64,000 bases of DNA from Engraulis encrasicolus (Eukaryota; Chordata; Actinopteri; Clupeiformes; Engraulidae). The notes below the pieces were generated by a model. That model saw nothing but the letters and a program-made list of their open reading frames with translations, was not told the DNA's origin and made no database searches. Location: assembly GCF_034702125.1 (NCBI RefSeq), contig NC_085873.1:41998724-42062723 (forward strand). The letters are read 5' to 3'. The stretch's first letter is position 1. Every line of letters begins with the position of its first letter. Positions 35,028 to 48,323 of this stretch are shown one piece after another. The position numbers and the translations under genes were made by a program.

Positions 35028-35271
35028 TAGCCAGGTTGTGCCCTCCTAGTGACGCAACACCTTCAGTGTTGCTTCTAGTCAGGCCAGGAGCAGCAATATA
35101 AATATCGTTTCTGACCTCCGGACAAATCGTGAACTCCTATTTTGTCAGGAAGCAAACAACCAGTAGCAAACCAAGGGAGGCGGGTCAACCATGTCGTTTG
35201 GGAAATGTTAATTGTTATGCTTGGTCAGACCAAGTCTCGAAGAGATTTGAAAGTCAATGATAATCAGGATA
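35028..35271 (+). mobile_element. MITE of 9-bp-TSD family
   Basis: Starts TAGCCAGGTTGTGCCC and ends ATCAGGATA. Flanks AGGGGCATT and AGGGGACATT match apart from one inserted base. Confidence 0.7.
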
Positions 35272-36151
35272 AGGGGACATTGCCTTTCGCATAATTAGCA
35301 TTGTGGCTGAATCAAACATCACCATCAAATCAAGGAAATATATAAGGCAAAATATAAACACACTGAAATTTAAAATGTTTTGATTACAAAGCACACTAGT
35401 ATGGAATTAATATGAATCATATTATCATTTTGTAGCTCATTATTGTTCCGATTATATTTTCGCCCCTCCCTAATGCCAAAGTCAAACTCCTGCTTATGCA
35501 TCTGATTGAGTTCTTATTTGTGTGCCTTGCGTTAGTAATTCATGCTATTAATTTGGCAAGTTAAATCCCTGGTTGGGGAACCAGTTACTGTTAAGATTGG
35601 ATTATTAACTATTATTAGTCATATATTATGGGCTATTTTGACCACAATATGCAAAATAAACATGTGTGTGTGTTGGGGGGGGTTGGGGGATCAGCTGTAG
35701 CAACATGAGGACTGATACCAGTACATTAAGTGTGGAAGCAGGCCAAAATCATCAACAGTCCACCGCCGGGCAAATACCCTGTATGCCTTATATCCAAGCC
35801 AGCCATGGTCTGTTTACATTTTGGTTTATTTTTGTCAACACGTATAGTGGTCATCAAACCAAGACAAGAAAGACGACTAGCTCTGATCCACTCAACCACT
35901 CAGAGGGGTTGCTTAAATCACTTTATCAAAGCCCTAATGCCCAAGAAGAATGGAATTCTTGCTTGCTAGATTCACTTTCTGAATGGCAACTCTTCCACCT
36001 CTACCATATGTTATGGAGGTACCCTACAGGACGCATACATTCTCCATACATATCTGAGGTACCCAGCAGGACATACATAATTCATGGTAGAGGCACTGGA
36101 CCTTAATGCATTTCTGCAGATGGAGGATTGTACGTATTTCTGGCCCAATGT

Positions 36152-36152
<1 letters not shown>

Positions 36153-36190
<38 letters not shown>

Positions 36191-36207
36191 ACATACACAC
36201 AGACACA

Positions 36208-36270
<63 letters not shown>

Positions 36271-36287
36271 CACACACACAGACACAC

Positions 36288-36384
<97 letters not shown>
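36153..36384. repeat. (CA)n microsatellite
   Basis: Long CA array with ATAC and GACA interruptions. It ends 53 bp before the candidate exon acceptor. Confidence 0.95.
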
Positions 36385-36386
<2 letters not shown>

Positions 36387-36437
36387 CTTAGGTCCATGAG
36401 CCGCCCGCACCGGTTGACCTTTCTCTCTTGTTTGCAG

Positions 36438-36533
36438 AGGACGCACTCAGCGTGGTACCTGGTTGCCGGTGGTAGTGATCCCAAACAGTTTGAAAAGGTC
36501 AGCTCCTTCCTGATCCGCAAGCAAAACCTTTAA
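36438..36533 (+). CDS. Candidate terminal coding exon (unidentified)
   Basis: A strong acceptor (TTTCTCTCTTGTTTGCAG, ending 36437) is followed by an open phase-0 stretch of 31 codons ending in TAA. The peptide includes SAWYLVAGGSDPKQFEKV and has a composition unlike the surrounding low-complexity DNA. I do not recognise the family. No partner exon, poly(A) site or donor on the same strand could be tied to it, and a CA array ends 54 bp before it. It may be chance. It matters only because it is the sole exon-like signal outside mobile elements. Confidence 0.25.
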   Translation, partial: RTHSAWYLVAGGSDPKQFEKVSSFLIRKQNL

Positions 36534-36759
36534 AGCATTCCAAACGGCTTTTTAGTGCTGTGAATGGAGGATGTGACCGAAGGAGGTGGGTGGCTGTGGA
36601 AGGGTAGAGAGAGGGGGCGTGGAATGAGGCAAAGAGTCCGCGTGAAGGTTCAATGAAAAGGGAATAGAAATTACTCTGTCGCTATTTGTTTCTGTAATGC
36701 CCGCTGTGACTTTGGTAAACACACAAACACATCTGAATGTCTATGCAGGCACACCGAAT

Positions 36760-37060
<301 letters not shown>

Positions 37061-37874
37061 CCTCATCATTTTAGACATCAAATACATGTTTAATTTCAAA
37101 ATTAATTTCCTTTAGCCATGTTATCTCCACTCCCTCCAGAATCACAGCATTGCCTTGTAATATTTCAGAAATGAAGGTCTCATTACGTTTGCAGCCATGC
37201 TGGATTACTCTGGTGGTTCTTTCCTCCTTCCTGTAATTAGACACATCACCTGAAAGGGCAGCTCAGCTGTGCTGAGGAGGAGAGACTAGGTGGACCGAAT
37301 TTACCATACTATTGTACGACAGAAAACTTGCATAAATTGATAGCATGTTCATTTCTGTGCAAAGCATGGCATTTATTAAATTTCATTGCGAGCACAGGAA
37401 AGATTGTGAGCGTAAGAAAGATTGTGAGCACTGCAAGATTTCATTGTGAACGCAGGACTTGAAGTGAAGTGACTACGATATAGCCAACATGAGCAGCAGT
37501 TGTGGCGACAAATAATTGTTTTAAATACATGACCTATTAATTACAAAATATTTTCAAAATGTATACTTCAAAATGTATACTTCTGGAAACATCTGGAATG
37601 TGACGTGATGACATGATGAGTGAATCATTATTCAATACTCAGCTGCCTCTTTGATCATGCCTTTAGTCGAGAGATCAATGGGATCAGCAGTGTTATATCT
37701 TGGAGGTCTCGGTTGCAGGTTGGCACACGGGCGAGAGAGAGGGTTTTCTCGAGACCGTCAAGATTTTTTTTACCAGTAGAATGGGTCATGACTGGAATCC
37801 TTCTTCCTGCATCTCTTCCACGTGATAGTGAGAAAACGGGCATGTCTGTGCGAATGCAGATACTATCCATATTT

Positions 37875-38121
37875 GAAGGGTTTATTTGCAAAACGGTGTA
37901 TCTCCATTTTTTTACTTTTGCATTTTATTATTGGAAATGACTGTTCAGATGTCATATCACCCATGTGTGAATTCTTACCATTCAAATATTTTGAGAACAT
38001 ACTTTTTTAAGCTATATAAAAGGCATTTTGCAATGCATTTCAATGGAATGCCCAACACAAAAATGACAATTTCCCAACATTCTATAAAATGGAGATACAC
38101 CGTTTTGCAAATAAAGCCTTC
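37875..38121. mobile_element. Foldback-like MITE with ~36-bp perfect arms
   Basis: GAAGGGTTTATTTGCAAAAC and CGGTGTATCTCCATTTT at the left are mirrored at 38086-38121 with one mismatch. The spacer is about 175 bp. No clear duplication. Confidence 0.7.
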
Positions 38122-38421
38122 ATTTTTTGTCTTTTTTTACTTTTTTTGCTTTTATGATATGGCTGACTTTACAAGCGTGATCTGGAGCGACTGGCTATAC
38201 ACCATCCATGAATGACTGCATATGCTGTAGACTACATCAGTTGGATGAATGACCATTAATGTTCAAGCTGTTAATCAACCAGAAAAGTGCATGGTTTGGC
38301 CGGTTTGCATCTCTCCATGCTGTACACAGGTCTCCTTCCCTTCCCGCTGTTGTAGAGAAGGTGTGATTATGCTAATTTATGATGGTCTTCAGATGATGGA
38401 TTCATCAGCAGCAGCTCGTTC

Positions 38422-38814
38422 TAAGGGCCAAAACATACCAAGGCGGAACGGAACGGTCGCAGGACGGACGCGGTCTTTCTGCTTAGTTTTGGCCGGCGTG
38501 CTTTTCTCTGCCTTGCACACTGACAGCGTCGGCGTGCGCGGCCAGTCCTATTCAAAACCCTCCCCACAGCCAAAGCTAGCATGCTACTTTGCCATTCATT
38601 TGAATGAGACACCGCCGGTCGCCGGCGTGAAAAATACGCTCGAGTTCTATTTTCCAAATGCAGCGTGGCGCGGAGCCAGCTCCCACGCCGCTGACGCCCG
38701 ACTGCAGCCGGTTGGTGTGTAAGGACAGATAGGTTTCAATGTATTTTCACCGACGCCGGTAAAAAACGTGGCCGTTCCGCGACGCTTTACCGCCTTGGTG
38801 TGTAAGACCCCTTA
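38422..38814. mobile_element. GC-rich MITE with inverted ends
   Basis: TAAGGGCCAAAACATACC then AAGGCGG at the left. The inverted right end is TAAGGGGTCTTACACACC then AAGGCGG. The interior is rich in CG and GCCGGCG. Confidence 0.6.
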
Positions 38815-39511
38815 TGTGGTGCGTATGTTTTTCTAAATCTCATGTGAGCCCTGACGTACAGTATGATGAGTTCTCCGTACATATCTGCGCTGCTTCCTAC
38901 GATAGCATGATAAATGAAGGCCAGTGAGAGTGTGAGCGAGTCTGTGTGTGCGTGCGTGTGTCCGTGCTTTTACTTTATCTGTGTAAAAAATATTTGCATG
39001 TCTGTGTGAAGAAGTATCGCCACACTACCATCCCAAAATTAACAGGAAGCCAAGCCAGCTGGCATTTTTCCTGGTCCTCCATTCACCCAAGCATGCCAGT
39101 GCATTCCACCTTGACAGCTATGATACACCACCCTACAAGTCCATAGCATTGCCCTTGTCCAATGAAGACGATGGGAGGAAACGCTCATCTCCAGCTCAGT
39201 ACTATCAGCTCCAATGCCCCCCCCCCCCCACACACACACACACACACAGCCATAATATCTTCATAAATTGGACTGTTTGTTGGCCCCCTATATACATGGG
39301 GCCCTGGTGAGTCAGTCACTCTTCCTGCTGAAATGACACCCTTGATGGCTGCCCATGGAACACAGCCTGTAAGGCAGCAAATACATTAACCCAGAGATGA
39401 CACTGGGTAGCCTATATAGTGTTTTGGATAAATAAATCATTATTGGCTTTACTGACTGTGGCCCGGCCCCGGCCCCAGGTCCATGTACTCATCTCAACTC
39501 CCCCTCTAGGA

Positions 39512-39811
39512 CAGTGTTTCTCAAACTTTTTCAGACCGAGGACCACTTTGTCCCCCCCAAAAATGATCAGGGACCACCTGTCAACTGAATTGGCAGTTGA
39601 TGGGTGCTAATTTGACACTGCTGAGTTTTTGATGCAGATCACTTCCTTTTTATTCACATTCTTATTAAGTCTTATTGAGTTGAAAACATGAAAATGTTAC
39701 AAATGTAGCCTACTGCTAGCTTATCTTGGAAAAGTAGAAAACCTCTCGTGGACCACCTGTGCTCTATCGCGGACCACTAGTGGTCCCCGGACCACACTTT
39801 GGGAAACACTG
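39512..39811. mobile_element. hAT-type MITE
   Basis: Perfect 8-bp flanks CTCTAGGA (39504-39511, 39812-39819). TIRs are CAGTGTTTCTCAAACT and, inverted, CAGTGTTTCCCAAAGT. Confidence 0.9.
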
Positions 39812-40165
39812 CTCTAGGAGGACAGCCAGATCAGCTTTAACGGTAGACACAGCAGCAGCAGCAATAGCAGTAGCACCAGCAAGGCAGTACCAGCAGTGAT
39901 AGCTGCGTGCAGATGACAGTGGGGGGAGATTCACTTCCTCTCTGTGGGGTGGGATGTTGTTTTTCACGTCTTAGATGCTGGCAGTGATAGGGGAGTGTGT
40001 GCATGCGTGCGTGGTCTTGTGTGCAGACACATGCGGCTTTGAAGACTGGCTAAGTCTTAGTGGTTGGAAGGTAGAATATGTTTTTGGGACTGCATGGAAG
40101 CAGACACTTACTTTCTGGCAAAATTCCTGGGTTTGGTTTCATTAAATTAAATGAAGGGAAATTTC

Positions 40166-40582
40166 TAGAGATGTACAGGATCCAAGATCCGGTTCCGGAT
40201 CCGGCAGGATAATAGGGTTTTTCAGACTATCCGGATCCGGCAGGTTCTTCAGCAGTGGATCCGGTATCCGGCAGTTACCTAAAAATGAGGATCTGGGGCA
40301 TCTCTACTTTTTACGTAGCCTATGCTTTTCAGTCAGTGTTTCACAACCCCAATCGCTGCATGGGGTGAAAGCCCTTTGGAAGCGGACGTTGAAGGCAGTG
40401 TGGCAGTAAGCTAATGAGTCTTAAAAATAGTTTGCGCCAACGTAATAAAAAGGGCCCCACGTGTGCGAGTTGGCTATGTGTTTAAACCCTTTCGTAGGAT
40501 CTGGTTCCGGATCCGGCAGGATCTTAAGCAGTGTGTCTGGTATCCGGCAGGATCCTAAAAATCAGGATCCGGTGCATCTCTA
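40166..40582 (-). mobile_element. hAT-type MITE with GGATCC subterminal repeats, copy 2
   Basis: Inverted relative to 8816-9234. Perfect 8-bp flanks GAAATTTC (40158-40165, 40583-40590). Confidence 0.9.
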
Positions 40583-41128
40583 GAAATTTCCAACAGTGCA
40601 GAGTTGTTGACTTGGTGTTGTCATCCACTCCTTCTGCTCTGCTTGTGCCTCTACATCACTATTTGTCACCATGTTTCAGTTTCAATTGTTTTAAATCTGA
40701 CTAGACAAGTAACATCCTGGAGTTTGTTGTGTCAGGTGTCCAAATTAATGACTAATTTGTGCAAAAACTGTGTTGAGTCATAGAGATGCAAAGCGGATTT
40801 TGATATTGTGCAAAAAATATGTGGGTCTTGAATAGTGGGTTAATACTAAACAAACAGAGGTCTCATTCTCATTCTGTCCCAAGAATATAAAAAGTATATC
40901 AGTTATCTATCCTATCTGCCTGTCCATTTCTATCTCACTGTCTTGTCCCCTTCTTCATCATGAGGCTCACGATATGTATGAATGTTACTGTTGGTGGCTG
41001 AAGAGAATGTGGAGTTGGCCATGGTGCTTAAGCTGTGCGTGTGGCTGCCACATCCACAGATACTGACTTATATTTTAGATATGTTTACTGTATCTGCTGT
41101 GTGTGTTTCTCTGTGGCGCCTCTGAGCC

Positions 41129-41446
41129 TTAAGCGGCGTACACACACAAAGCTAGCATTTCGCTTGCTCGCCTACTCGCCACTCTTTCATGGAACGTTCG
41201 CTGAAGGTTCCCGCGGCTTTAACTGCCAATGGACAGCCGAGAAGTACTGAACTCTGCATTCCAATTGGTTACTCGCTTACTCGCCTCGCTCGAAGATAAA
41301 ATATTTTCAACTCGGAATCCGCCCACATCGCATCGCTTGTACAGTACTCGCCTACTCTCCTGCGAGTCTCGCTGGGACACATTGACATTCTATTGAGTTC
41401 ATTCGCTGAGCGAGTAACTAGCAGCGACGTGTGTGTACGGCCCTTT
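41129..41446 (+). mobile_element. MITE with GTACACACAC termini, copy 1
   Basis: Left TTAAGCGGCGTACACACAC. The inverted right end is CTAAAGGGCCGTACACACAC. The interior is full of CGCT/CTCGC motifs (CTCGCCTACTCGCC). The duplication is unclear. Confidence 0.6.
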
Positions 41447-41590
41447 AGTATAGATTAATGTCACTAGCTGCTTTGTCTGAGAGTGTGGAGCCGTGGTGCT
41501 GAAGTGGTGGATGCGGCTTATGGGGTCGAGCCAAAGTGCTCAATGAACCTCATTACAAACCCCCAAGCTGCTGCAGCTATGCAGGGACCG

Positions 41591-41735
<145 letters not shown>

Positions 41736-42091
41736 TGTGTGCGTGGGCACATGCAGGCAAACATTTGAGGTTCTCTGTGCTTCTCCTGGCATTACCAAGA
41801 GTGTCTTTGTTGCAACGTTGTTATCTGCCCAACCACAGTTCTCCAACTAGTGCCAGCCGTGACAATGAGGGATTCCTTCTTTTTTGGCTTTTTTTGGGGC
41901 CAGTCAGAGTGTGCATTTGTCTCTGTTGGGTGTGTGTGTGTGCATGTTGACTTTGTGGTTTCTCAAATGTGTGTACTTCAACAGAAGATTATACGTACTA
42001 GTATGAATGAGTGATAGACAGGCCTGTCTCTCTTTCTCCACATGTTCCATCCCTCTGCTCTTCCAAAATCAAAACCAACCTTAACAGTTGA

Positions 42092-42113
42092 GGCACACAC
42101 ACACGCACGCACG

Positions 42114-42191
<78 letters not shown>
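42092..42191. repeat. (CA)n microsatellite
   Basis: CA array after a CACGCACG stretch. It is inverted relative to the TG array at 42310. Confidence 0.95.
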
Positions 42192-42193
<2 letters not shown>

Positions 42194-42306
42194 TATGCAC
42201 ACCAACTCCGACATAACCATACATACAGCACAGACACATATTGTTGAACTGTGTGACTTAAAAGGGGTATGGATATGGCTGCAATATGTTTTGGATCTGC
42301 ATGACA

Positions 42307-42480
<174 letters not shown>

Positions 42481-43100
42481 TGTGTGTATCTCCTTGTGTC
42501 TGTGCGCATTTCAGTTTGAAGTGGGGGGGGTTTACTGAACTTGAGGTTAGTGAGTTTTTTCTTTTGAGATGCATAACGTGTGTCATTACCATGAACCTTG
42601 AACTCTTCTGCCTCAGCTCAAAATTGGATTTTTGTCCTCCTTTCTATACTGTGCCCTTGGCTTTAAATATCCTGTTTGTCTGCATATAGTGCTGCCTCCC
42701 CAGTCATCCGTTACAAAGGCAGCAGTAACATCAACAATGCCGCCTACTTCCTCTGTCCCCTTGTAAATTTCTTAACACTTTATCATCGAGTCAAAACACA
42801 ATGTAGGCCTATAGCGTTAAAGTCTGGAGTCTTGGATTTATGTAGAAAGCCTTCTCCTTTACCTCACCAATTACCCCACCTGGGTCAAATTAAACTGTCG
42901 ATATAGAATTACTTTAAATAAATGTATGATTGTCTAAACTGTCCTCTCCTCTTTATCTTCTGAATAACTTTTTTCAATGTCGCCTGCAAAGGAAATAGGT
43001 CCACCGTCCTCATTATAGACTAAAATGAATGTGACAGCTGCACATTATCAATCATGCTTAGAGCAGTGATTCTCAAAGTGTGGTCCGGGGAATTGAATTT

Positions 43101-43688
43101 GTTGAATGAACTCAAATGAAGTCAGTTCGCTATCGTTCATTCTGTTTTAGAAACATTTTGCAATGCACGATTTAAAAATGTACAAAAAAACTGTTATTCG
43201 ACTTCATGATGGTAATAATGTGATAGCTGGTTCCCTTTATTGGTCTGTATTCTTCCATGTCTGTTTTTTCTTCTGTCTGCCTGTTTTTTTTTTCCTTTCC
43301 TCAGGGCTATTTGTTAACCCTGCGCGCACTCACATCCTTTTAATTTCAGGCCAGTGTTTGGCCTGGCCTGGCGTGCCTACAGAACAAGTAACCAGAGACT
43401 CCACATTAAAGTGAATGACTGCTGCGTCTTTGAGTAATTTCTCCTAATGAAATCATGCTGAAACCCCCACTCCTATTGCTGCTACTGCTGCTATGTTGTC
43501 AGTGCCAAACATGAAATAAATAAAGCCAAGGCCAAATTAATAGCTATTTGGCAGCCCTGGCAACTGGCTACACCGCCTGCCAGAGGCCCTCATTGGACTC
43601 TATCATTTTGCCAAATTTGGTTGTGAAAGGGACTTATAAAGACACTCCCTCCGCATTCAGAGAAAGAGCTGGTCAAACCTCCCTATGC
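43101..43688. repeat. Duplicated segment flanking minisatellite, copy A
   Basis: From GTTGAATGAACTCAAATGA to TGGTCAAACCTCCC. Closely matches 44617-45196 in direct orientation, with the minisatellite between them. Confidence 0.9.
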
Positions 43689-43714
43689 CATTGTTTGTAT
43701 TTGCATCCAGATGT

Positions 43715-44555
43715 AAATAGAAATTGTTGCGATTCGCACCCGGGGGTGAATAGTCATTGTTGCTATTTGCACCCGGTGTGAATAGTCATTGCTGCTTTTT
43801 ACCCCTGAGTGTGAGAAGCCATTGTTGCTATTTGCGCCTGGTGTGGATAGCCATTGTTGCTATTTGCACCCTGTTTTAGCCATTGTTGCTATTTGCAGCC
43901 GGTTGTGAATAGCCATTGTTGCTATTTGCACCCGGTTGTGAATAGCCATTGTTGCTATTTGCAACCGGTTGTGAATAGCCATTGTTGCTATTTTTACCCA
44001 GATGTGAATAGCCATTGTTGCTATTTGGCCCTGGGTGTGAAAAGCCATTGCTGCTGATAGCCATTGTTGCCTTTTGCACCCAGGTGTGAATATAAATTGT
44101 TGCTATTTGCACCTACGTAGGTGTGAATAGCCCTTGTTGCTATTTGCACCTGGGTGTGAATAGACATTGTTGCTATTTAGACCCGGTAGTGAATAGCCAT
44201 TGTTGCTAATAGCCCTTGTTGCTATTTGCACCCGGGTGTGAATAGCCATTGTTGTTATTTACCCCTGGGTGTGAATAGCCATTGCTATTTGCACCCGGGT
44301 GTAAAAAATAAATACATAAATTAAAAATAATAATAATAATAATTTTAAAGTAATTGCACCCGGGTTTGAATAGCCGTTGTTATTATTTGCACCCGGGTGT
44401 TAATAGCCATGGTTGCTAATAGCCATTGTTGCTATTTGCACCCGGGTGTGAATAGTCATTGTTGCTATTTGCACCCGGGTGTGAATAGCCATTGTTGCTA
44501 TTTGCACCCGGGTGTGAATAGCCATTGTTGCTATTTGGACCAGGGTGTGAATAAT
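43715..44555. repeat. 33-bp minisatellite, about 25 units
   Basis: Consensus GTGAATAGCCATTGTTGC plus TATTTGCACCCGGGT, period 33. The last units (44410-44555) are nearly identical and the earlier ones diverged. A 60-bp A/T-rich interruption with (AAT)n lies at about 44301-44355. The period is a multiple of three, which gives spurious frames repeating NSHCCYLHPGV. Confidence 0.92.
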
Positions 44556-44616
44556 GAAATCAACCATGTTGTGGTGCACTGATTAACTGAAATTAATGCA
44601 AACAAGTCAGTTGTCA

Positions 44617-45196
44617 GTTGAATGAACTCAAATGAAGTCATTTTGCTATCGTTCATTTTGTTTTAGAAACATTTTGCAATGCACGATTTAAAAATGTACA
44701 CATTTTTTTATTCGACTTCATGGTGGTAATAATGTGATAGCTTTTTCCTTTTATTGGTCTGTATTCCTCCATGTCTGTTTTCTCCTCTGCCTGTTTTCTT
44801 CTTTTCCTCAGGGTTATTTGTTAACCCTGCGTGCACTCACATCCTTTTAATTTCAGGCCAGTGTTTGGCCTGGCCTGGCGTGCCTACAGAACAAGTAACC
44901 AGAGACTCCACATTAAAGTGAATGACTGCTGTGTTTTTGAGTAATTTCTCCTAATGAAATCATGCTGAAACCCCCACTCCTATTGCTGCTACTGCTGCCG
45001 CTATGTTATTGCTGCCAAACATGAAATAATTAAGGCCAAGGCCAGATGAATAGCTGTTTGGCAGCCCTGGCAACTGGCTACACTGCCTGCCAGAGGCCTT
45101 CATTGGACTCTATCATTTTGCCAAATTTCATTCCGAGAGGGACTTTATAAAGACACTCCCTCCGCATTCAGACACAGAGATGGTCAAACCTCCCTT
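44617..45196. repeat. Duplicated segment flanking minisatellite, copy B
   Basis: Direct copy of 43101-43688 displaced by about 1.51 kb, with scattered substitutions and small indels. No coding content seen. Confidence 0.9.
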
Positions 45197-45350
45197 TGGA
45201 CTCTACAGTAGGCTAGTAATGCAAGGACTCTGCTCTCTGCTCCTCTGTCTTTTCAACATAGTCAAGCCATTGCTTCTATGTGGAGCTCTATCACAGTGCC
45301 AACCCTTTCCTCCTCAGAAGCGGGTTGGCAGACCTATTTTTTGGGCAGCA
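45170..45350. repeat. Second local duplication, copy A
   Basis: GACACAGAGATGGTCAAACC through GGCAGACCTATTTT. The same sequence recurs at 45595-45778, and a shorter diverged copy lies at about 45475-45560. Confidence 0.88.
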
Positions 45351-45594
45351 GATTAGTGATATAACTCTCCTATACACACTGGCCCCCACCTCTGTGTTTT
45401 TCTTTTACCATCTTCCGCCATCACAGGGACTATTTATGAAGAAGTGACATGTGCTGACCATCTGCCTGCATATTCAGACATAGAAATGGTCAAACTTCCC
45501 CTTTGGTCCCTACAGTAGTGAGGTAAGGACTCTGCTCACTGCTCCTGTTCAATCTCTTCCTGTTCAACAAATTTTGTTGTGAAAGGGACTTTCA

Positions 45595-45778
45595 GACACA
45601 GAGATGGTCAAACCTCCCTTTGGACTCTACAGTAGGCTAGTAATGCAAGGACTCTGCTCTCTGCTCCTCTGTCTTTTCAACATAGTCAAGCCATTGCTTC
45701 TACAAGTATGTGGAGCCATACCACAGTGCCAACCCTTTTCTATTCAGAGGCGGTTTGGCAGACCTATTTTCTGGCCAT
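45595..45778. repeat. Second local duplication, copy B
   Basis: Direct copy of 45170-45350 with a 425-bp period, differing mainly in the last 50 bp. Confidence 0.88.
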
Positions 45779-46084
45779 CAGTTTAGTGATATATTTCCTA
45801 TACACACTGGCCCTCACCTCTGTGTTTTTCTATATTACTAAACCGTCTCTTAGACTGTGTTGTCTGCCCTACGAGAGACTTGAAAGTAAACCCATCTTCT
45901 GGCCTGCATCTGAGTTATGTTTCTTCCCCAACTCATGCAGTTCATCCACTTTATTGTGGTCTGCCCATTTATTATCATTTTGTAATCTAATGGAATCTCC
46001 GGTCTGGGCCTTGACGTTGGCTGAAACGGCGAAGACACTGAGCGTTATGCCAGGGACCGCCAGGGCTCCATTCCATGATCCAAG

Positions 46085-46180
46085 GTAATTTCCGATCCTA
46101 CCCCATCTCTCTCTCCCACTCATTTCCGGTCACATTCTTCAACACACTCTTCCTCCTTTCTGAATAAAGCCTTAAAAAAG
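46085..46180 (+). mobile_element. 5'-truncated SINE family 2 tail
   Basis: TACCCCATCTCTCTCTCCCAC followed by a CTGAATAAAGCC tail matches the 3' half of the family 2 SINE. The tRNA head is absent. Confidence 0.55.
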
Positions 46181-47009
46181 AAAATAATTCCCAGTCTGTT
46201 ACTTCCAGTTAAAGAGTACTATCAAGGGCTATGGACTCCACTGCACAACCAGAAATCGAATGTGAGCATCACAGAACTAACCAGACTCTTGCCAGATGGT
46301 TGGGTCCCGCCTTGCTTCATAACAACCATTTGGAGCTATGCCATAGGCATGAAAGAAAAGGGAAAAATACTTGCATATGAATGGGGGAAACACTTGTCAT
46401 TTTAATGAACATGCAAAACCAATGATCCTGGTTGGATCTTCCACATTTTGGTTTGGGAGCAGGGCGAATCCAAAGGTCTTCCAGACCCTTTTGTGGGCTT
46501 ACAAAGTCGAGCAGACATACATAAGGGTCTGACGAGAGCCAGGCAGACACAGAAGCAGTGTAACTGGTGGATAAGAAGGTGGATAGGCTGAATGAAAAGG
46601 ATGGGTTGGGAGGAGGGGGGTGGGGAGGCAGACTCCTGGCAGACCAAAGGAAGAGGCTTGTCCTACGAGGATACTCTTCAGCACACTCCACACCTTTCTT
46701 CTCCTCTGCATGAGTTGGCAGTCAGTGGCATCATTCAGTGGTTGGCTGTTTGAACTCTCTGCATGATAGATGGTGATGTTTGGCACTAATATACTTATCT
46801 CTAGCTAAGGCCTTCAAAAGATACAGGGGAGGGGAGAGGATTGACTCTTACTCTGTAGGAAAATGTTTTTGTTGGTTTCTCGAAGATCCTTTGATTTACT
46901 CTGATACAAGCCTTCATAAAATGCTCTTTCTTGTCTTTTTGAAATGAAAAACATTTTCTGCACAAGGACCATGGATTTCGAATTTTGTATTTTATCTAAC
47001 CCCCCCCCC

Positions 47010-47048
<39 letters not shown>

Positions 47049-47384
47049 ACTGCTCTCTCTCTATCCCTCTCCTCTCTCTCTCTTTCTTTCTGACTCACTC
47101 ATTTGCTCTGGTTCACCTTCTCTCTATCCTGTGGCGCTGCTGCCTTTTGATCTAGTTTCACCATTGCTGTTTGAACAGCAGTGTGCTGATGCAGGTTGGC
47201 AAGCGTGCTGTAAGCTGAACCTAACACCATCTACTGTTTCTACTTCCTTGTCATGACATGTCATGTTAGATGGTCTGTGCTGCCGCACTGTTTTAACATC
47301 TGTTTTAGACTCTTTTAGGTGCAGTCTGTTGGGGGCAAAAACACACAGGTATACTAGAGGAGGGTACGGTTTTGAGATTCCATT
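46181..47384. other. No gene seen
   Basis: Contains a dispersed-repeat fragment (46430-46550), a C-run plus CA tract (47001-47042) and CT-rich bases (47052-47090). Otherwise apparently unique. Confidence 0.45.
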
Positions 47385-47392
47385 GGTGCTGG

Positions 47393-47681
47393 CAGGGCCA
47401 GATTAATGCATAGGCTAGATATGGCTGCAGCCTAGGGGCCCTCACCTGCAAGGGGTGATTGGTCAGAAGTGAAAAAAATGGAGAACTATGCATACAAGAT
47501 ACTGTACAATATCGAATAATTAATCTGTTATGTTGAATAAAGTTGGTAGACTTGTTATCCTTAATTCCTAGCACGTAATTATGACACTGTCTATGTACAT
47601 TTGTTGCAAAATTGGCTTTCTGGGGGTGGGGGGACAGCAATCTGTAGCCTTGGGGCCCCAGGCCATCTTAATCCGGCCCCG
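47393..47681. mobile_element. hAT-type MITE
   Basis: Perfect 8-bp flanks GGTGCTGG (47385-47392, 47682-47689). TIRs are CAGGGCCAGATTAATG and, inverted, CGGGGCCGGATTAAGATG. A fragment recurs at 62558-62612. Confidence 0.85.
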
Positions 47682-47867
47682 GGTGCTGGCCCTCTCTAAG
47701 GTAAAACATATCATTAATAACAATGCTCTAGTGATGCTCACTGAATATAAATGGTGTTCAGGCTGTTGAAGTGGTAAGCCCATGCTTTATTTTATTGTTA
47801 ACTGTACTGCCTTGGGGTCATCACAGCTGCTGCTGTCAACCAGACAACAATCATCTAGGAGATTAGT

Positions 47868-47987
<120 letters not shown>

Positions 47988-48323
47988 ACCCACCTACATG
48001 GAGGGCAACGAAGGACGTTAGTCGCCAGACTACAGTGTTTGAATGCTTTATTTGTGGATTGTAAGATTAATGTTTAATTGGTTAAATGCAATGTATGTGG
48101 TGAAACTGTGGACAATTGTGGACACACTTTCAAGAATCAGTCTAATCTATGTTTGTTCTTCTTTAAGCCAAGAGTCATTCTAACCCGACTGGGGAAGCTG
48201 TCCAACCTCTTAGTGTACATTACAAGGCAGCAGTGTGGATGTCTACGTGGTGAGAGCTGTGTCGTGCCTATTAGAAAAGCAAAAAGTTGCAGTGTCAAAG
48301 CTGTAGCCCTACAAGAAAAGACG

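Noticed and set aside
44397..44582. Open frame with 11-residue repeat (NSHCCYLHPGV)
   Set aside because: Produced by the 33-bp minisatellite having a period divisible by three. It exists in several frames and has no gene context.
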